NCBI GenBank assembly: GCA_022577435.1
Contig: JAKOON010000021.1
Span: 1,924,501-1,988,500 of the forward strand
Direction of reading: 5' to 3'
Length of the DNA: 64,000 nucleotides
Origin: Embiotoca jacksoni
Lineage: Eukaryota; Chordata; Actinopteri; Embiotocidae
Part shown: positions 35,503 through 48,456 of the stretch, in pieces
Position numbering within the stretch: the first letter of the stretch is position 1
Layout: every line of letters begins with the position of its first letter
Program-made: the position numbers and the translations under genes
Notes under the pieces: model-generated
The model's database searches: none
Seen by the model: only the letters and a program-made list of their open reading frames with translations
What the model was told of the DNA's origin: nothing

Positions 35503-38117
35503 TTTTATCACTTTCAAATAAGTGAATCTCTTCCACAATACGGAAGAACTAATAAGCTTTTGGTGGCAGACTGCTATTTATTTGTTCCATGAAACTGCAG
35601 GTATATAAACTGACACGCCGTTCAGCTTTTTTTCCTGTATGAATTCGTAAACGGTTGGGTTTGTGTTCAGCAGTGAAACTCGAATTAAATCGGAGGTAAA
35701 AAAAAAAATCTACCACCAGGAAATATCGCATTCTCCAATTGCCAGAACTTGACTCACTCTGTTGCAGTAGATTGGGAATGTGGAGGTCTTGGTCAACCCT
35801 CCGTAGTGGTCCGAGTGGAAATGTGTTAGGAAGTAGGCAGTGATGCCCTCGATCTCTCCGTATCTAAAGGCGTCGATGGAAAACTTTGTGCCTGGGGAAA
35901 ATATTACATACATCTGAGGTTATAAAAACACATAACAATCAACATTTAAATCTCTTCAGCCACGTGTGAAACACAGTCACCCACTAACCTGGAATCTTCT
36001 TATAGAACGGACAACGTGGGAACTCTACTTCTCCATCAGCATTGCATCTGTTCCACCGTCTTCCTCTCCATCCTCTCCGTCCTCTGCTCCCACCTCTCCC
36101 TGCCTCTCCTTGTCCATCCACTAAACTGCTGCCATTCGCAGTCTCCGCGTCCTGCGACGTACCTGCGGTTGCGTCGGCCCTCCTTCTGCTCGGGCCGTCT
36201 CTCTTCCGTCTTCTCCGTCCTGAGCTCTCACCGGCTGCTGGAAAAGAGGAGGTGCGCAGGTCGTTTGGTCCACCCTCAGCCGCTTTCTCCTCGATCGCTT
36301 TGAGGCCAAAAAACACCCCAATGTCCATCTGCTTGAGCCCGGTGGCCCGTCCGGCCTCGCCGTGGCCCTTCGGAGGCAGCATGCTTTGAGATCTTGGGAT
36401 GGTGGGGTTTTGTGACGAAGAAGGAGGCGTGCGCGGTAGCTCTGTTTGAATACTGTTGATGTTTGCCAAAGGCAGGTTTTCTGAGCTTTGAAGAGTTTCT
36501 CTGAGGCGCTCTAAGACAACACTCTGTGGAGACTGAAGGTTAGCCTGGCTGATTTCCTTTTCACATGAGGAACCAGCCCTGTTCTCAGCAAACTGATTAG
36601 TGGGCACTAATGAGGAAACTGAATCCAGCTGTGTGTTTGAGGAAGACGGCTCCTTCGCTGGCATATTATTGGCTCTCAAATCGTTGGCTATGAATTCAGC
36701 AAAGAGCTCATCTTCACTTGAGAAGTTGTCACTAAACAGAACCATAGAGTCGTCGTTCTTGTTTTCAAATGCATCATTATTAAAAAGAGCTTTTCTACAT
36801 TGATTATTATTGACTTCAGTCTCTGCAGGGGACTGTGAAAGAGGAGAGTAGGATATTGCATCATCAATTTCAGGGGAAGGTAATCCGATACAAGCTGGCT
36901 TTCCACCGTCTTCCTGGACGGGGGTGGATAAAAGTTCGCTTTTACTTTCTTGGGAAGCAGTGACCGACTTCTGGCCTTTAGAGGACGACGCCCAACCTTT
37001 CTTTTTCTTTAAATCTTCTGGGCCGGGAGAGCGCAGTAACAAAAGGCCATTTGTAAGTTTCGACTGAGGTGTTCCGGTGTGATTACTGTGAGGGGAGGCG
37101 CTACGACTGGGTAAGGCGGAGACACCGAGAGCGCTATTTTGCGAAGTCTCTAAAATACAGCCATCCATCTCAGTGTTTATCCGTCCTGGAAGACATCTGC
37201 GGCTGGTCTCGGCCTGCTGGGACAGACTGAGGAGGGCTGAGTCACTGTTTGCTCGACTGTGAGCCAGGGGCGTGTGGTTGAATTTCTTGTAATGGTTTGG
37301 AATGGTGGAGGAGCACTGAAGACCATCTGGACATTCTGTATGAACAGATAAATCATACACACAATAATTAGGTTTTACACAGCGGTGTGCAAAATTAGGA
37401 AAATTCAAAAGCACTTTATCGAAACAGATCTTCAAAAAAAAAATGTGAGGTGAAAGTTTTGGTTTATTTATTACTTTTATTTGTCAACAAACCAAATAGA
37501 TGGGATGTACTATTTTACCTATTATCTGTAATATTTCAGACATTTTAAGGGTTTGCCTTTACTGAAGAAAAATACATTTCAAAAACACCACAAAATATAG
37601 TCCCCAAAATGACAATTAAAATCATCACTGCTGGGCCGTTGTATTTTATGTAACGCTTCACCTGCCAGTAGTTTTAATGTTACAGCTGGTCCTTACCTGG
37701 ACATTTGTCCCTGGGGATGTCAAGACATTCAGCCACGTGCCATCTTTGAGACTGCACGACCAAAATGAAGAAAGGCATCTGACAGATGGGACAGAAGTCT
37801 CCAGAGGATGGACCCTCGGCTGCATCGTCACTTTGGACAGCAGGAGGTATGTCTGAGGGTAACCTTTGTGGCTCCAGGCGGCGACATTCATCTCCATCAC
37901 CATCTGGAGAACAATCGCTGCTTTCAGCCGCTTTGCCTTTCGTTATCTTGTCACGTGACTTGCCAGAGACACCAGTGTCTTTCTTGGAGGTTTTCTTGTA
38001 AGCGCATCTTCTTTTAGTCACTGTTACAGTTGCAGACGTAGATCCAGGTCTCCTCCTCTTCTTCTCAAGAGGTTGGTACTCCCAGATGTCATTTTCAGAG
38101 TCGTCCTTCTGTGACAT
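29893..38117 (-). CDS. dclre1a: dclre1a (SNM1A), DNA cross-link repair 1A nuclease, 9 coding exons, 918 aa
   Basis: Minus-strand exons: 38117-37697, 37335-35989, 35891-35758, 34715-34597, 33890-33747, 33533-33388, 32455-32301, 31232-31091, 30041-29893. The frame is continuous (2757 nt). SNM1A is a nuclear 5'-3' exonuclease for interstrand crosslink repair. Visible parts: SENDIWEY near the N-terminus; a UBZ4 zinc finger with C109, C112, H127 and C131 (FCPICQMPF to WHVAECLD); ECPDGLQCSSTIP; a PCNA-binding PIP box QMDIGVFF at 476-483; an Arg/Gly-rich stretch at about 514-567; then the metallo-beta-lactamase fold starting KIPGTKFSIDAF, with the metal motif H613-x-H615-x-D617-H618, DANHCPGAAM, GDFRADPSME and LDTTYCSPEYTFP. 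The beta-CASP part ends with TGW, SIYGIPYSEHSS and KIIPTVN. Human SNM1A has 1040 residues, so the disordered N-terminal half is shorter here. It is convergent with plekhs1 and head to head with nhlrc2, as in human. Confidence 0.95.
31244..31262 (+). repeat. poly(G) run in dclre1a intron 7
   Basis: A G run lies 12 bp upstream, in transcript terms, of the acceptor of the exon 31232-31091. In the minus-strand transcript it reads as poly(C), so it forms part of the pyrimidine tract. Confidence 0.85.
35440..35499 (+). repeat. poly(T) then poly(A), hairpin-forming
   Basis: About 19 T are followed by 9 bases and then 29 A within a dclre1a intron. The arms are complementary. Confidence 0.88.
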
Positions 38118-38622
38118 TTGTTATGAAACAACAGCTGATGTGTGGTACCATCCCGAGGTCATAAAAAACAACAACAACGTTACTACCGGCTAGTGGTAGA
38201 TTCCTCAATAGTCCTTTGGAAAACTGTTGTTTCTTATAACTGTTAATTACGATGATGAAGACTATTTTTATTTTTATTTTTATTTTTTTTCCCCCGCTCG
38301 GACATGCTGGACGCACTTACCGCCAATGCGAAATAATGAATGTAGTAAATACAACTGGAGAAAGACAGCCGCACTTTCGTCACACGTTTTTTTTTTTTTT
38401 AAATGAATTACTTCTTCGAATTCAAAATTACAACAAAAAAAAAATACCTAGCCTTTTGACTGTTAATTTATTAATCTGACGGTACCCAAAAATTCTGAAA
38501 AATCTTTCTGGGGAATATATTTTTTTTTATTATTATTTTTTTTTTTTTTACTTAATGTGTCGAAATGACCGCTAGGAATCTTCGTTGTTCGTTTACCTAA
38601 CTGGCTGGTTGTAGCCGGAAAC
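38118..38622. promoter_or_regulatory. bidirectional promoter region of dclre1a and nhlrc2
   Basis: The two start codons lie head to head with 505 bp between them. On the minus strand a good donor, GGCG followed by GTAAGT with its first base at 38320, and an acceptor CATCAG just before the dclre1a ATG suggest a 5' UTR intron. That puts dclre1a transcription start above 38321. A CCAAT word is at 38323-38327. On the nhlrc2 side an ETS-type CCGGAA at 38615-38620 runs into AACATGGCG, which fits a YY1 site overlapping the start codon. The middle is T-rich and shows no TATA box. Human DCLRE1A and NHLRC2 are also divergent neighbours. Confidence 0.6.
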
Positions 38623-38888
38623 ATGGCGTCTCAGTGCAGCCTCTCCACACTCTTTCCCATCCAAAGTCAGCTGGATTACGACCTGGACGACGCGTCGACA
38701 CAACAACAAAAGCAAGAACTTGTGCACCAGTATCTGAAGCAGCTGGACGAGAGAGGGGACCTGCAGATACCCGATTTCCAGTCAGGTGAGACCACGTTTC
38801 AGCCGTAGCTTGCGAGCATCTCGTTTCTCTCACGAAAGTTTTGACTCGAGTTTTGTTCCCTCGACGCGTCAATTCAAGCCTCGACATG

Positions 38889-38927
<39 letters not shown>

Positions 38928-41900
38928 TGCGCTTACGAAGCACCTTTTCCTTTGGAGACGTTGAAATACGTCTTTCATCTTCTCCCCCCAAAACAGCTGG
39001 CGATACAATCAACCAAGAAACATTCACAAGAGCAAAATTCGCAATGAAAACAATACAACTGTACAATAAATCAGATATTATTTTAACAGTCAAAGGAACC
39101 GTAATAAAGCTTTAAAATCTCCCAAGTTGAGTGTAACCTACTAGTTTATGTGCAGTGTGGACTATTGTGCAATATTATTGTGCAAGAATGGAAATTTCCA
39201 TCCGCTGTTTTGCACTATAAAGCCACTACTGCCTTTTATTTATTATTATTATTTTTTTAATCAACTCATTACATAGCTACTAGTACACCTTCTTTTCGCT
39301 TATTTATTGTTTTCCTTGTTGCATCATGTTTATTTTCTTACTTTTACCGAGGTTTTGTCCTACTCTTACATCGAGGACAGTTGTAGTTCACTCCATTTGG
39401 TGGGTGTGTAGTACCTAAAACCAGCTCAGTCGAATAAATCTATAATACCCAAATTGTTTTGTTTTTTTTGTCTTTATACAATAAGTAAAAACCCTGCACA
39501 GTGTTTTTTTTTCCCCCAGTTATCCTGAAATTGGTAGCGTTCTTAAATGCTTTTCTTTTCTGAAAACAAAACCAGTTTAAGTTATAGTTTAATTGCGGGG
39601 AGCTCCTGAAATGAATCTACAGATCGATCCTCTGCTGACAGATGAGGCATGTCAGCAATATCTCATCACACCAGTAGATGGTGATCTACAGTAGAGCATC
39701 TAACAGTAGAGTAAACAAGGCTCTATGGGACTGTTACATCCCCAAGAAGTCCAGACCATGAGGGGAGACACAAAGCAATTAACCCATCTTAATTAATGGA
39801 AAGTCTGGAATTACAGGTGCATAACTGTCATCCATTTATAATGTGTCTTGTAAATGTAGGCTGGACACTGCTATCTATAATCCTGAGAGTGTGGTCGAAA
39901 TAATACAATTTAAGTTCAACTTTGTTAGTTTTAGTCAGAAGATGTGTTTCTTTATTCTCCTCTTCGGTCTGTGTTTGCATCACTCTGTAAACTACAGATA
40001 AAAGGGTTCACTTTATTTTATTTTTTTTTTTCATTTAAGTTTTATCTAACCAGTTCAGTTGCTACCGAAATTAATAATCTCGGTTTTAAAGGATACATGG
40101 CCAAATAAGACATTTATATGGAGGGCAGCGTATTGGACTACGTGCTGGATTTTAGTGCTCAGTATGCTGTAAGTATCAATTGCAATGCGAGTGTGATAAA
40201 CATTATCAGACACAGTCTGCAGTGCATGTGAAGAAACTTATGGGACCTGATCCAGATCGACAAAAAATATTTTGGGGTATTTAATAGAACATTTAGGCTG
40301 CGAGAACTTCTGAGGCTTTGCTTTGATCCACCCAGCTGTCTGACTTTTTCCTCCATGTGACATGAATGCTGTCAGGCCTGAGACGGGTACGTCCGTTTGG
40401 TGTGTTTCGTGACCGCGATCCTCCTTTTTCGAACAGTGAGCAATGTAAAGCGTTTGCCTAAACTGTGACCAAACAAAAATAAAAAGATGACTGCATCATT
40501 TTTCACTGTCATTCGCTCCAGGTTTAGAATGGCTGAACGTGGAGGCGCCTCTGTCTTTGAACAAGGAGCTGGCTGGGAAAGTGGTGCTGCTGGACTTCTT
40601 TACTTACTGCTGCATCAACTGCATGCACATCCTGCCCGACCTGCACCAGCTGGAGAAGCTGCACTCTATTAAAGGTTTGTACCTGTTTTTGCTTCGTCTT
40701 CGTCGTGGGTAGCTTGATCCTAAATGTTTATGAGATTAAATAAGGGTGCAGGGAAACAATGACATTTTCTCATAGGTCATTTAATCTACATGAAGAAGAG
40801 CCACAGTGTGTGATGGCGTATCATTTTTTGACACAATAGTGAATCTTCATATAGGTGAAGAAAGACGAGGACAAAAAAGTGTTCAGTGTCCTTTTAAAAC
40901 CTGCCCTCCTTGTCTAAATGAAGAAAACCAAAACCCATGATCAGTTGTGAGCCAAAGAATTAATTCCTTAAATTATCATAATTAAGAAATTGCTTGATAC
41001 TCATGTTAATGATGTTGTTAAAAGGCAACGGTCAGGCATCGCTCCGTCACATGTTTGTTTTTGTCTGTTTGGTTGCAAACACTCGTCACATGCTTCGTTG
41101 TGCATGTTTTAAAGTAAAACACTTTGACCACATGGCTACAGAAATCCGTCAGAGTAACATTTAAATTTCACGTGCATTTCAGGCCGAGCTCGTCTGATCA
41201 CGTACATCCTTCTTGTCGGTGGAATGACTTGTATCTACGGCATAGAATTAAAGGATAAGCCCCCTGACAAGAATAAAAACAACCATGTGTTATTCAGTCT
41301 CCCAATATTTTCTGACACGGCCGCTCTCAGCCCTCTCGCTCAAGACGTAAATCTTCAAAAATAGTCCACGAATGCATTCCATCTTTTAAATAGCTGGACA
41401 CTGTAAACAATACTCAAACAGGAGTTGCATTTCTTGGGGCCAATTTTCAGCCGTGGAGCATCACACATTTGGTGCTGAAGTGGATAACTATGGCACCAAC
41501 ATTGCATGCGTGCCACTGACGTGGGTCTCGTGTTGCAATTAAATGGCATTCATCCACTTAAACACACCTCTACAAAGCGGCACTGGCCTGCCATTCTTTA
41601 AAGTCAGTCGACACCTACAGTGGGCCTCGCAGGAAGCAACAGCCTGGCAGGCTGCAATGACGGAACACAAATCAAGTGGTGCCATGTTACGCGTCATGCT
41701 GAATCACGGGAACATGGATAAGTTCACTGGGACAGAGAAACGGGTGTACCTCATTCAAGGCTCTTATCTCAGCTGTGAAGAGACCGTTGCTAAAAATACT
41801 TCCAAGCTGCAGTGTAAGTGAGTACACGGCCCATAATTGTTTTTTGCTGTAGTTCAGTTTTTTGTGCTAAATATAGTTAAACAATGAAAAGCATTATCTC

Positions 41901-42876
41901 TGGCATCCTGCGGGCTTCAAGCATGAAAATTGTACATCCGGAAAAAGCCTTAAAAAGCAGTGGATTCAGTTTTCATAAAAACAAAAGTATCAAAGTCCTT
42001 AATTTTCAAATAGAAAGTCTCAAATCATATAACTACCAACATGAGTTTCAAATGATTCTGTTTGGGGCTGTGTGCTCAAGAGCAACTGTACATCTAACAC
42101 CGGGACTGACCTGCAGCAAACATGTCTTTGCCCCTTTGACTGAACTTGGTGAGGCACCAGAAGGTTGCTTGGCCTTGGGTGTTGGATGAGTTGGTCTGAG
42201 CAGATGTGACTCGTCCACAGCTCCTTTTAAACAATTTGTTTGTTTGTTTAAACCTTGAGAAAAAAAAGAAGAAAAAAGGTCATGGTTCGGTCACGGCAAG
42301 GCACTGCTTTCAGTTTAATAAAAAAAACGGCCTCGGGAGGTGTTAAAACTTTTAAATGTCGCTTACTGAATTCTGCCATTGGCAGTAACATCATTTAAAT
42401 AAAAGCTGTGTTTTTAGCAGAAAGTGGACTGACCATTAATCCCCAGGACTCTTGGTCAGAACTCTGACCTGTAAAACTTACACTTGGACCCTAATAGTCA
42501 GTTATCTTTAATTCATAAATCCATTCAGTCATCTATTTTCTTTTGCGTATTCCGGTCGTGTTTCAATGGTCACTTAGCTAATATGATATATTGTTGTAAA
42601 CTGCTAGAAAGTGCCGGCAAAATGATATAAAGTGATATAAATATCAATAAATCCACGCATCTCATGAGTAGAATTACCAAGGGCATGAGCATTATAAAAA
42701 AAAAAAAATTAAAAAAAATCAATATTACCCTTAGGGACATTTTTCATATTCTTCATACTCGTATAGTCATAAAACAGATTTAGAATTTAAAATGTCTTAA
42801 AGAGTCCTAAATTGAAGTACATAAATCCTGCAGCAACCCTTTTCAGAGGATCATTTGAGGAAACGGTGTAGCTTGA

Positions 42877-42926
<50 letters not shown>

Positions 42927-43151
42927 GCGCTGCAGTGCCACCGCACATTATCATACTTGCCTTATCTTTGGCACTGCGACGGGTACATTCTGTTTGCTGC
43001 TCTGGTCACTGAGGTGTGGGAGCCACCCAGTCCAGTCACTCCCACAGTTCACCCACACCCACCCACCCATCGGCACTGCAATCTGTGCCGGTGCTACTCT
43101 GCTTGGCAGCGGCCACGAGTGGACGAAGTCCACTGCAGACCGTGTTGAGTT

Positions 43152-43186
<35 letters not shown>

Positions 43187-46100
43187 GGTTGGTTGGTATC
43201 ATGTGTTTCTACTTCTGTTGGCTCTATTTCGCAGAGGGCGGCTTTTTTGTTGTTGGTGCCGTGTCCCAAACTGGCATTATTACATCTAAATTAAAAATAT
43301 ATATATATATATATATATACTTTGGCCTCGCAAAGAAAAAGCTATCTTGAACTAATGTAACGGTATGCATCTTGACTATAAGAGTGGCTCAAAGCTGGAT
43401 TCAAAACTAAAGAAGTAGAGGCCAGTTTTCAGTTTAATGCTCCACATATCTGGAACAAACTATCAGAAAACGTGTGATCTGCTGTTCAAGAACTCTCAAT
43501 TCTTTTAAATTGGTGTGCAGTTATTTTCTGTTTGCTACTGTCTTTTATTAAATTACTTTTGTGACAATGTATTGCTGTCTCACTGCAGTGTAACTGTCAT
43601 TTTTACTCGCATCTTTAATCTGCCTTATTTCCTCCACCAAGGAGGTCATGTTTTTGGAGCTGTGTACTGATTTTGTCGGTCTGTCATTGGGCTTGTGGAA
43701 AAACTGCTGGCCTGATTTTCATGAAACTTGGTGGAAGGATGTATCATGGGCCAAGGAAGAACCCATTACATGTTGGAGCAGATCTGAATCGCAGATCGTT
43801 AATTCGTTTTTACTTTCATTAAATTTGCTTTTGGTCTACTAAATGAGGATGGTAGTAAAAGTCAATAGTGACAGAACAAAGGCGATTCTAGAAATGTATC
43901 ACAATCTTCTGGGATACACGTGTACCTGCTCAAACTCCCTATGGAGCACTTAGTGACAGTGGTTTCATAGGGGAGAAACAGAGCCAGCACAACTGTAGCA
44001 CTACCACAGTTATAGATATGTCCAGACATGTTGCAGATTTGTATATTATTTAAGAGTGGACTATTGTCCTTGACATCCGTCCTCCACTCCTTGACTACCC
44101 CTCTCGTTCTATTCTACATTCGTCTTCTATTGTCATTTGCTTTAATCATTTTAAATCCTATATGTGTCTTTTTATATTGACTCTTGTATTAAGTCTGGAG
44201 GCTCTCATGTCAATGTAAAGCATCTCGAATAGCCTTGTTGTTGATAAGTAGTTATACGTTTAAAGCAGTCTGGGAGTCCGATTATTTAATAAGTCCTTTA
44301 ACTTTCTTCGTCAGGGTCCAACATAGTTTTGATTTAGAAAGTTGCATTATAACGTATGCAGTTACATGTAATCTAACAGTAAATGGCATTAAATGTTTAT
44401 AATATCACACGTGATGGGACTTGGAAATGTCTCATTCTGCGATTATGCTCGATTCAATGTGGATAAAGTATTCTCCGAATGACGAGGTAGCGTTGACATT
44501 TCTGTCCCTCCGCTCCGGCTCTGTTTACATGCGGTGTTGTCGACTTTTTTTAAATTTAGGAATGGCATGTGTTTCAATAGACTCCCACACCGGCTGGGAA
44601 ACGGGAAGGAAACTTGTCGAGAGATCCGCTACGTAAAGTTGCTTCTGTGTGAAGTGAATTCAGCGCCTGAAAGGAGTCTGTTCAAAACGCCGGCCTAAAC
44701 GTGTTTTCCGCAGATTTCAGTCGCATAACGTCAGACGTCACAAATTCGAACCAGTTGCTCTCATTGTCTGCACGATAAGCATCGTGTTGGTAGTTTCTGA
44801 GGAATGACTAAGATGACCATTTACAGCCTGGAGCCACTTAAACATTGACAGGAGCCTCATGTAGAAAATGCATTACGCTTGATTGGTATTTACTTGTTAA
44901 CAAAGAAAGACTCTTAAAGTTGTCAGTGGAAAATCAAATGCTTTCTCTCTGTGTGTTTGTGTGCGATGTTTGTGTCTTTGTGTACGTGTTATTGATCGAG
45001 CTTATGCAACTTGCTGACACTGATTTGGAGAAAAGGATGCGCAGCGATGTGAATGAGATTACCGCCGTGTCTGGACACGAGTTCAAAGCATTTTGTGTCT
45101 GTCTGTCTGTCAGTTAGTGGTCACACACTTTGTTGTCATTAAATCATTTTTCTCTTTTTGTCCACATCACAAAACAAATAAATAAAAAGTCTTTTGTTTG
45201 GTGTGTTTTTGTGCTTTTGGAGTGTAGTTTTAAACACTCGTCTGCCAAACAACTTGCCGTCGGGTGTTTTAATTTGGTCTCTTTCTGTTTTATTTCTTCT
45301 CAGATGGATTGGTTATTGTTGGTGTGCACTCTGCCAAATTCCCCAATGAAAAAGTAAGTGTTTTCATTGTCTGTTTACCTCTGGGAACTTCTTTTTTTGT
45401 GTGCGTTTTTAAAACTAATGTATCAACAAATAGGTCATTTAATTTTGAAAACGCTGTTAAATCTGAGTATGATGCAAGACAATCCTCTGTCGAGAAAAAA
45501 CTCGGTAAATGAAGACGAAGGCAGGACATTCATCTGTAATGTTACACCCTCATACCAACGAGAGAATCTGATTTAGGCAGCTTATGAATATTTATCAGAA
45601 TTATTTGTCCATTATCCGTTTAAGATCAGAAAGCGTAATCAGATCCTCAGAAATTGTTCTTGATATATAGATAATCTCATCTCTGTTGATTTTTATGAAG
45701 CTGTTTGTCAGTGTGGAAAGAGAAGAATTATCTCAGATGCCTGATGTGTGCAGTACTTTTCCTACTTTGTTGTGAAAAATCAAAAATCTTTTTATAAATT
45801 GAAAAAGAAAACCATTTTAACTCGGATTCTCTAAAATATAAGTAATTTGCTTCATTCTTTGCTCCAGAAAATCTTGTGTTTAAATAACAGCAGATTCAAT
45901 TCTTGGTGTCATTATTGCTAGGGGTGAGTTTTCATTTCTATGAATATTATTTGCACTATAAAAGAGAAATAAGATTACTATAATATAACAGAGAGATAAA
46001 ATCATTTCTACAGAAAAAAAAAGTCTTTAATTGGCGTCATTCTGAAGGTCAGTTTATATTGTAAAGTAAGGGGTTTACTGAAGAACTAGATCCGTCGACA

Positions 46101-48417
46101 GATTCGCTTACATGTTCTCATTCGACCGCATTTGCCCTCGAACCTTCAAAGGTCCTGGACAACATTCGCAGCGCTGTGCTCCGCTACGACGTCCGCCACC
46201 CTGTGGTCAACGACAGCGAGGCGAGTCTCTGGCATCAACTGGAGGTCTCCTGCTGGCCCACGCTGGTCCTGCTGGGACCTCGGGGCAACCTGCTCTTCTC
46301 CCTGGTGGGCGAAGGCCACCGTGACAGGCTGATGCTTTTTACCGACAGCGCCCTGCGTTACTACGGGGAGCTGGGCCAGCTGAAGAGTCACACGGTGGGA
46401 ATCAAGCTGTACAGAGACTCCGTGCCAGCCAGCATCCTTTCCTTCCCCGGAAAGGTGGCGATTGATGACGGCAGTGAAAGACTGGCCGTAGCAGACACTG
46501 GGCATCACAGAGTTCTGGTTGTGACTTCTAGTGGACACCTGCTGCATGTCATAGGAGGTAAGAAAGGCAGGAAGTAGATCTATTTTATGTTAGCATTCAA
46601 GCCTCATGCTTTGGAAAAAAAAAGTAAAAAAAAAAAAATCTTTGTGTTGTAATGTGTTTTGATTTTATTGATTAATTGATAAAAACATTAAGTATGTGCT
46701 CTTGTTGTTTTTTTTTATGAAGTAAAATCAGGACAAATTACACAACAATATTTAGGCAGTGTTGGTATTTTGAGATCACTCTCATGCCTCCACAACCCTC
46801 AGAGGAGCCACATGGTCGTCTGTGTTGTCCGCAGACCAACAGACCAACAGACAGGTTGGCAACAGCAGGGACTAGAGCACGCTGGGAACTGGCATTGACG
46901 TAAGGGTGGACAAATGAGGGGAAGGATGGAGGAATGGTTTTTATTTTTGTGTCGTTGACCTCATCTCTCTGTGCACACATACTGTATTTTGATACGTGTT
47001 CACTGAGTTGGGAAGCAGATATAAAGTTGGCGTTATTTTCTTCTGTCTTGACTGACAAAGGGCAGTTCTTCCTGGGCACGGTTAAACAACAGTCATAAAT
47101 TGATATAACCTAGGTAATGCACTTAAAGTAATTAAAAACGCCACCTGTGCTGCTGTAAATAAACAGAACTCATGAGGCAGGTATCATAAAGTGTTGAATA
47201 CCTGAACATGACGAGTCGGAGGTAACAAATTTCCCTGCGAAGCCCCAAAGGGACAATGATGAGGGAGAGAATCTGTCGGAAACATACATTTCATTCCGTC
47301 TTCTCACCTTGGCAGAAGAGGCAGTCAGTCAACTTCAGACTTTGGTTCCTTTCGTGTGGAACAAAATAATGATTTCTGGGTTTAATATGCTGTGAGAGTG
47401 AGCTATTGTAGGACACCCAGAACCCTAAATTTCACTGGATTGTCACTTCTCTCACAGGGCCTGAAAGTGGGAGACGAGATGGCGACTTGTCCGAGGCTTC
47501 CTTTAACTCCCCTCAGGGTGTCGCCATTAAAGGGGACATAGTCTATGTGGCCGACACGGAAAACCACCTGATCCGAAAGGTAGCGCCCACCTCTGTCTCT
47601 TAAATCAATCATCTTCACGTCTGCATGTACATTATGCCTGACTACTTGTGTTTATGTGTCAGATTGACCTGACAGAGGGGAGAGTCAGCACTCTCGCTGG
47701 AGTAGGTGCTCAAGGTACAGACAAAGAGGGCGGGGCCAAGGGACCGCAGCAGCCAATCAGCTCTCCTTGGGATGTGACTCTTGGTACGGCTGGTGAGTAC
47801 TGTCATATGGCCTGACCGGATTTTGATGGGAAACTTTTTATTTTCTTTCCCATCTGTGCCCACCCTTCCTTCCTCAATGCTAACCATACAATGCTAACCT
47901 GTTTTTTGTTTTCTTCATACGTTCTACGATGCCATCATTAATTCCTGAGAGTCAGTCCGATCCCTCACATTGCCGAGATATTCTTTGGCCTCGTTATTTC
48001 ACAGATTTCTGGCAGATTAAGATGAAGCTGAGGGAGGAGAAGTGTGTTAACAACAGGAATTATTTACAGTGGGAGTTATGGGCGCTCCAAACTGCATGTC
48101 ACATGGCCAGATAGCTTCATAGACTCCCTTTAGGTAGGTAGGTATATACTTTATTAATCCCCGAGGGGAAATTTTTTAATTATCCCAGACCTTTCTGACA
48201 TTGCGTAGGAGGTGTCCATGTTTCCCGTTAACTAACTTCCCGAAACCAAAGACAGAACAATCTTGGACCAAAAACTCTTAATATCCAAGTCCTCACTTTT
48301 TCCAACAGCATTCCTTGTTGTGAATTGACTAGGTATGAGTGCGTAAATTACATGTTCTGTTTAGGGAGTCTCAGGGGTGGATAGCAAATTGAGTCAGCGA
48401 ATTAAATTATTGGAAGA

Positions 48418-48456
<39 letters not shown>

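Noticed and set aside
36016..36389. Plus-strand frames of 95 and 115 codons
   Set aside because: They are antisense to the large dclre1a exon 2.
41543..41821. 92-codon frame in nhlrc2 intron 2
   Set aside because: Skipping it keeps the nhlrc2 frame and the family sequence intact, and it has no known motif.
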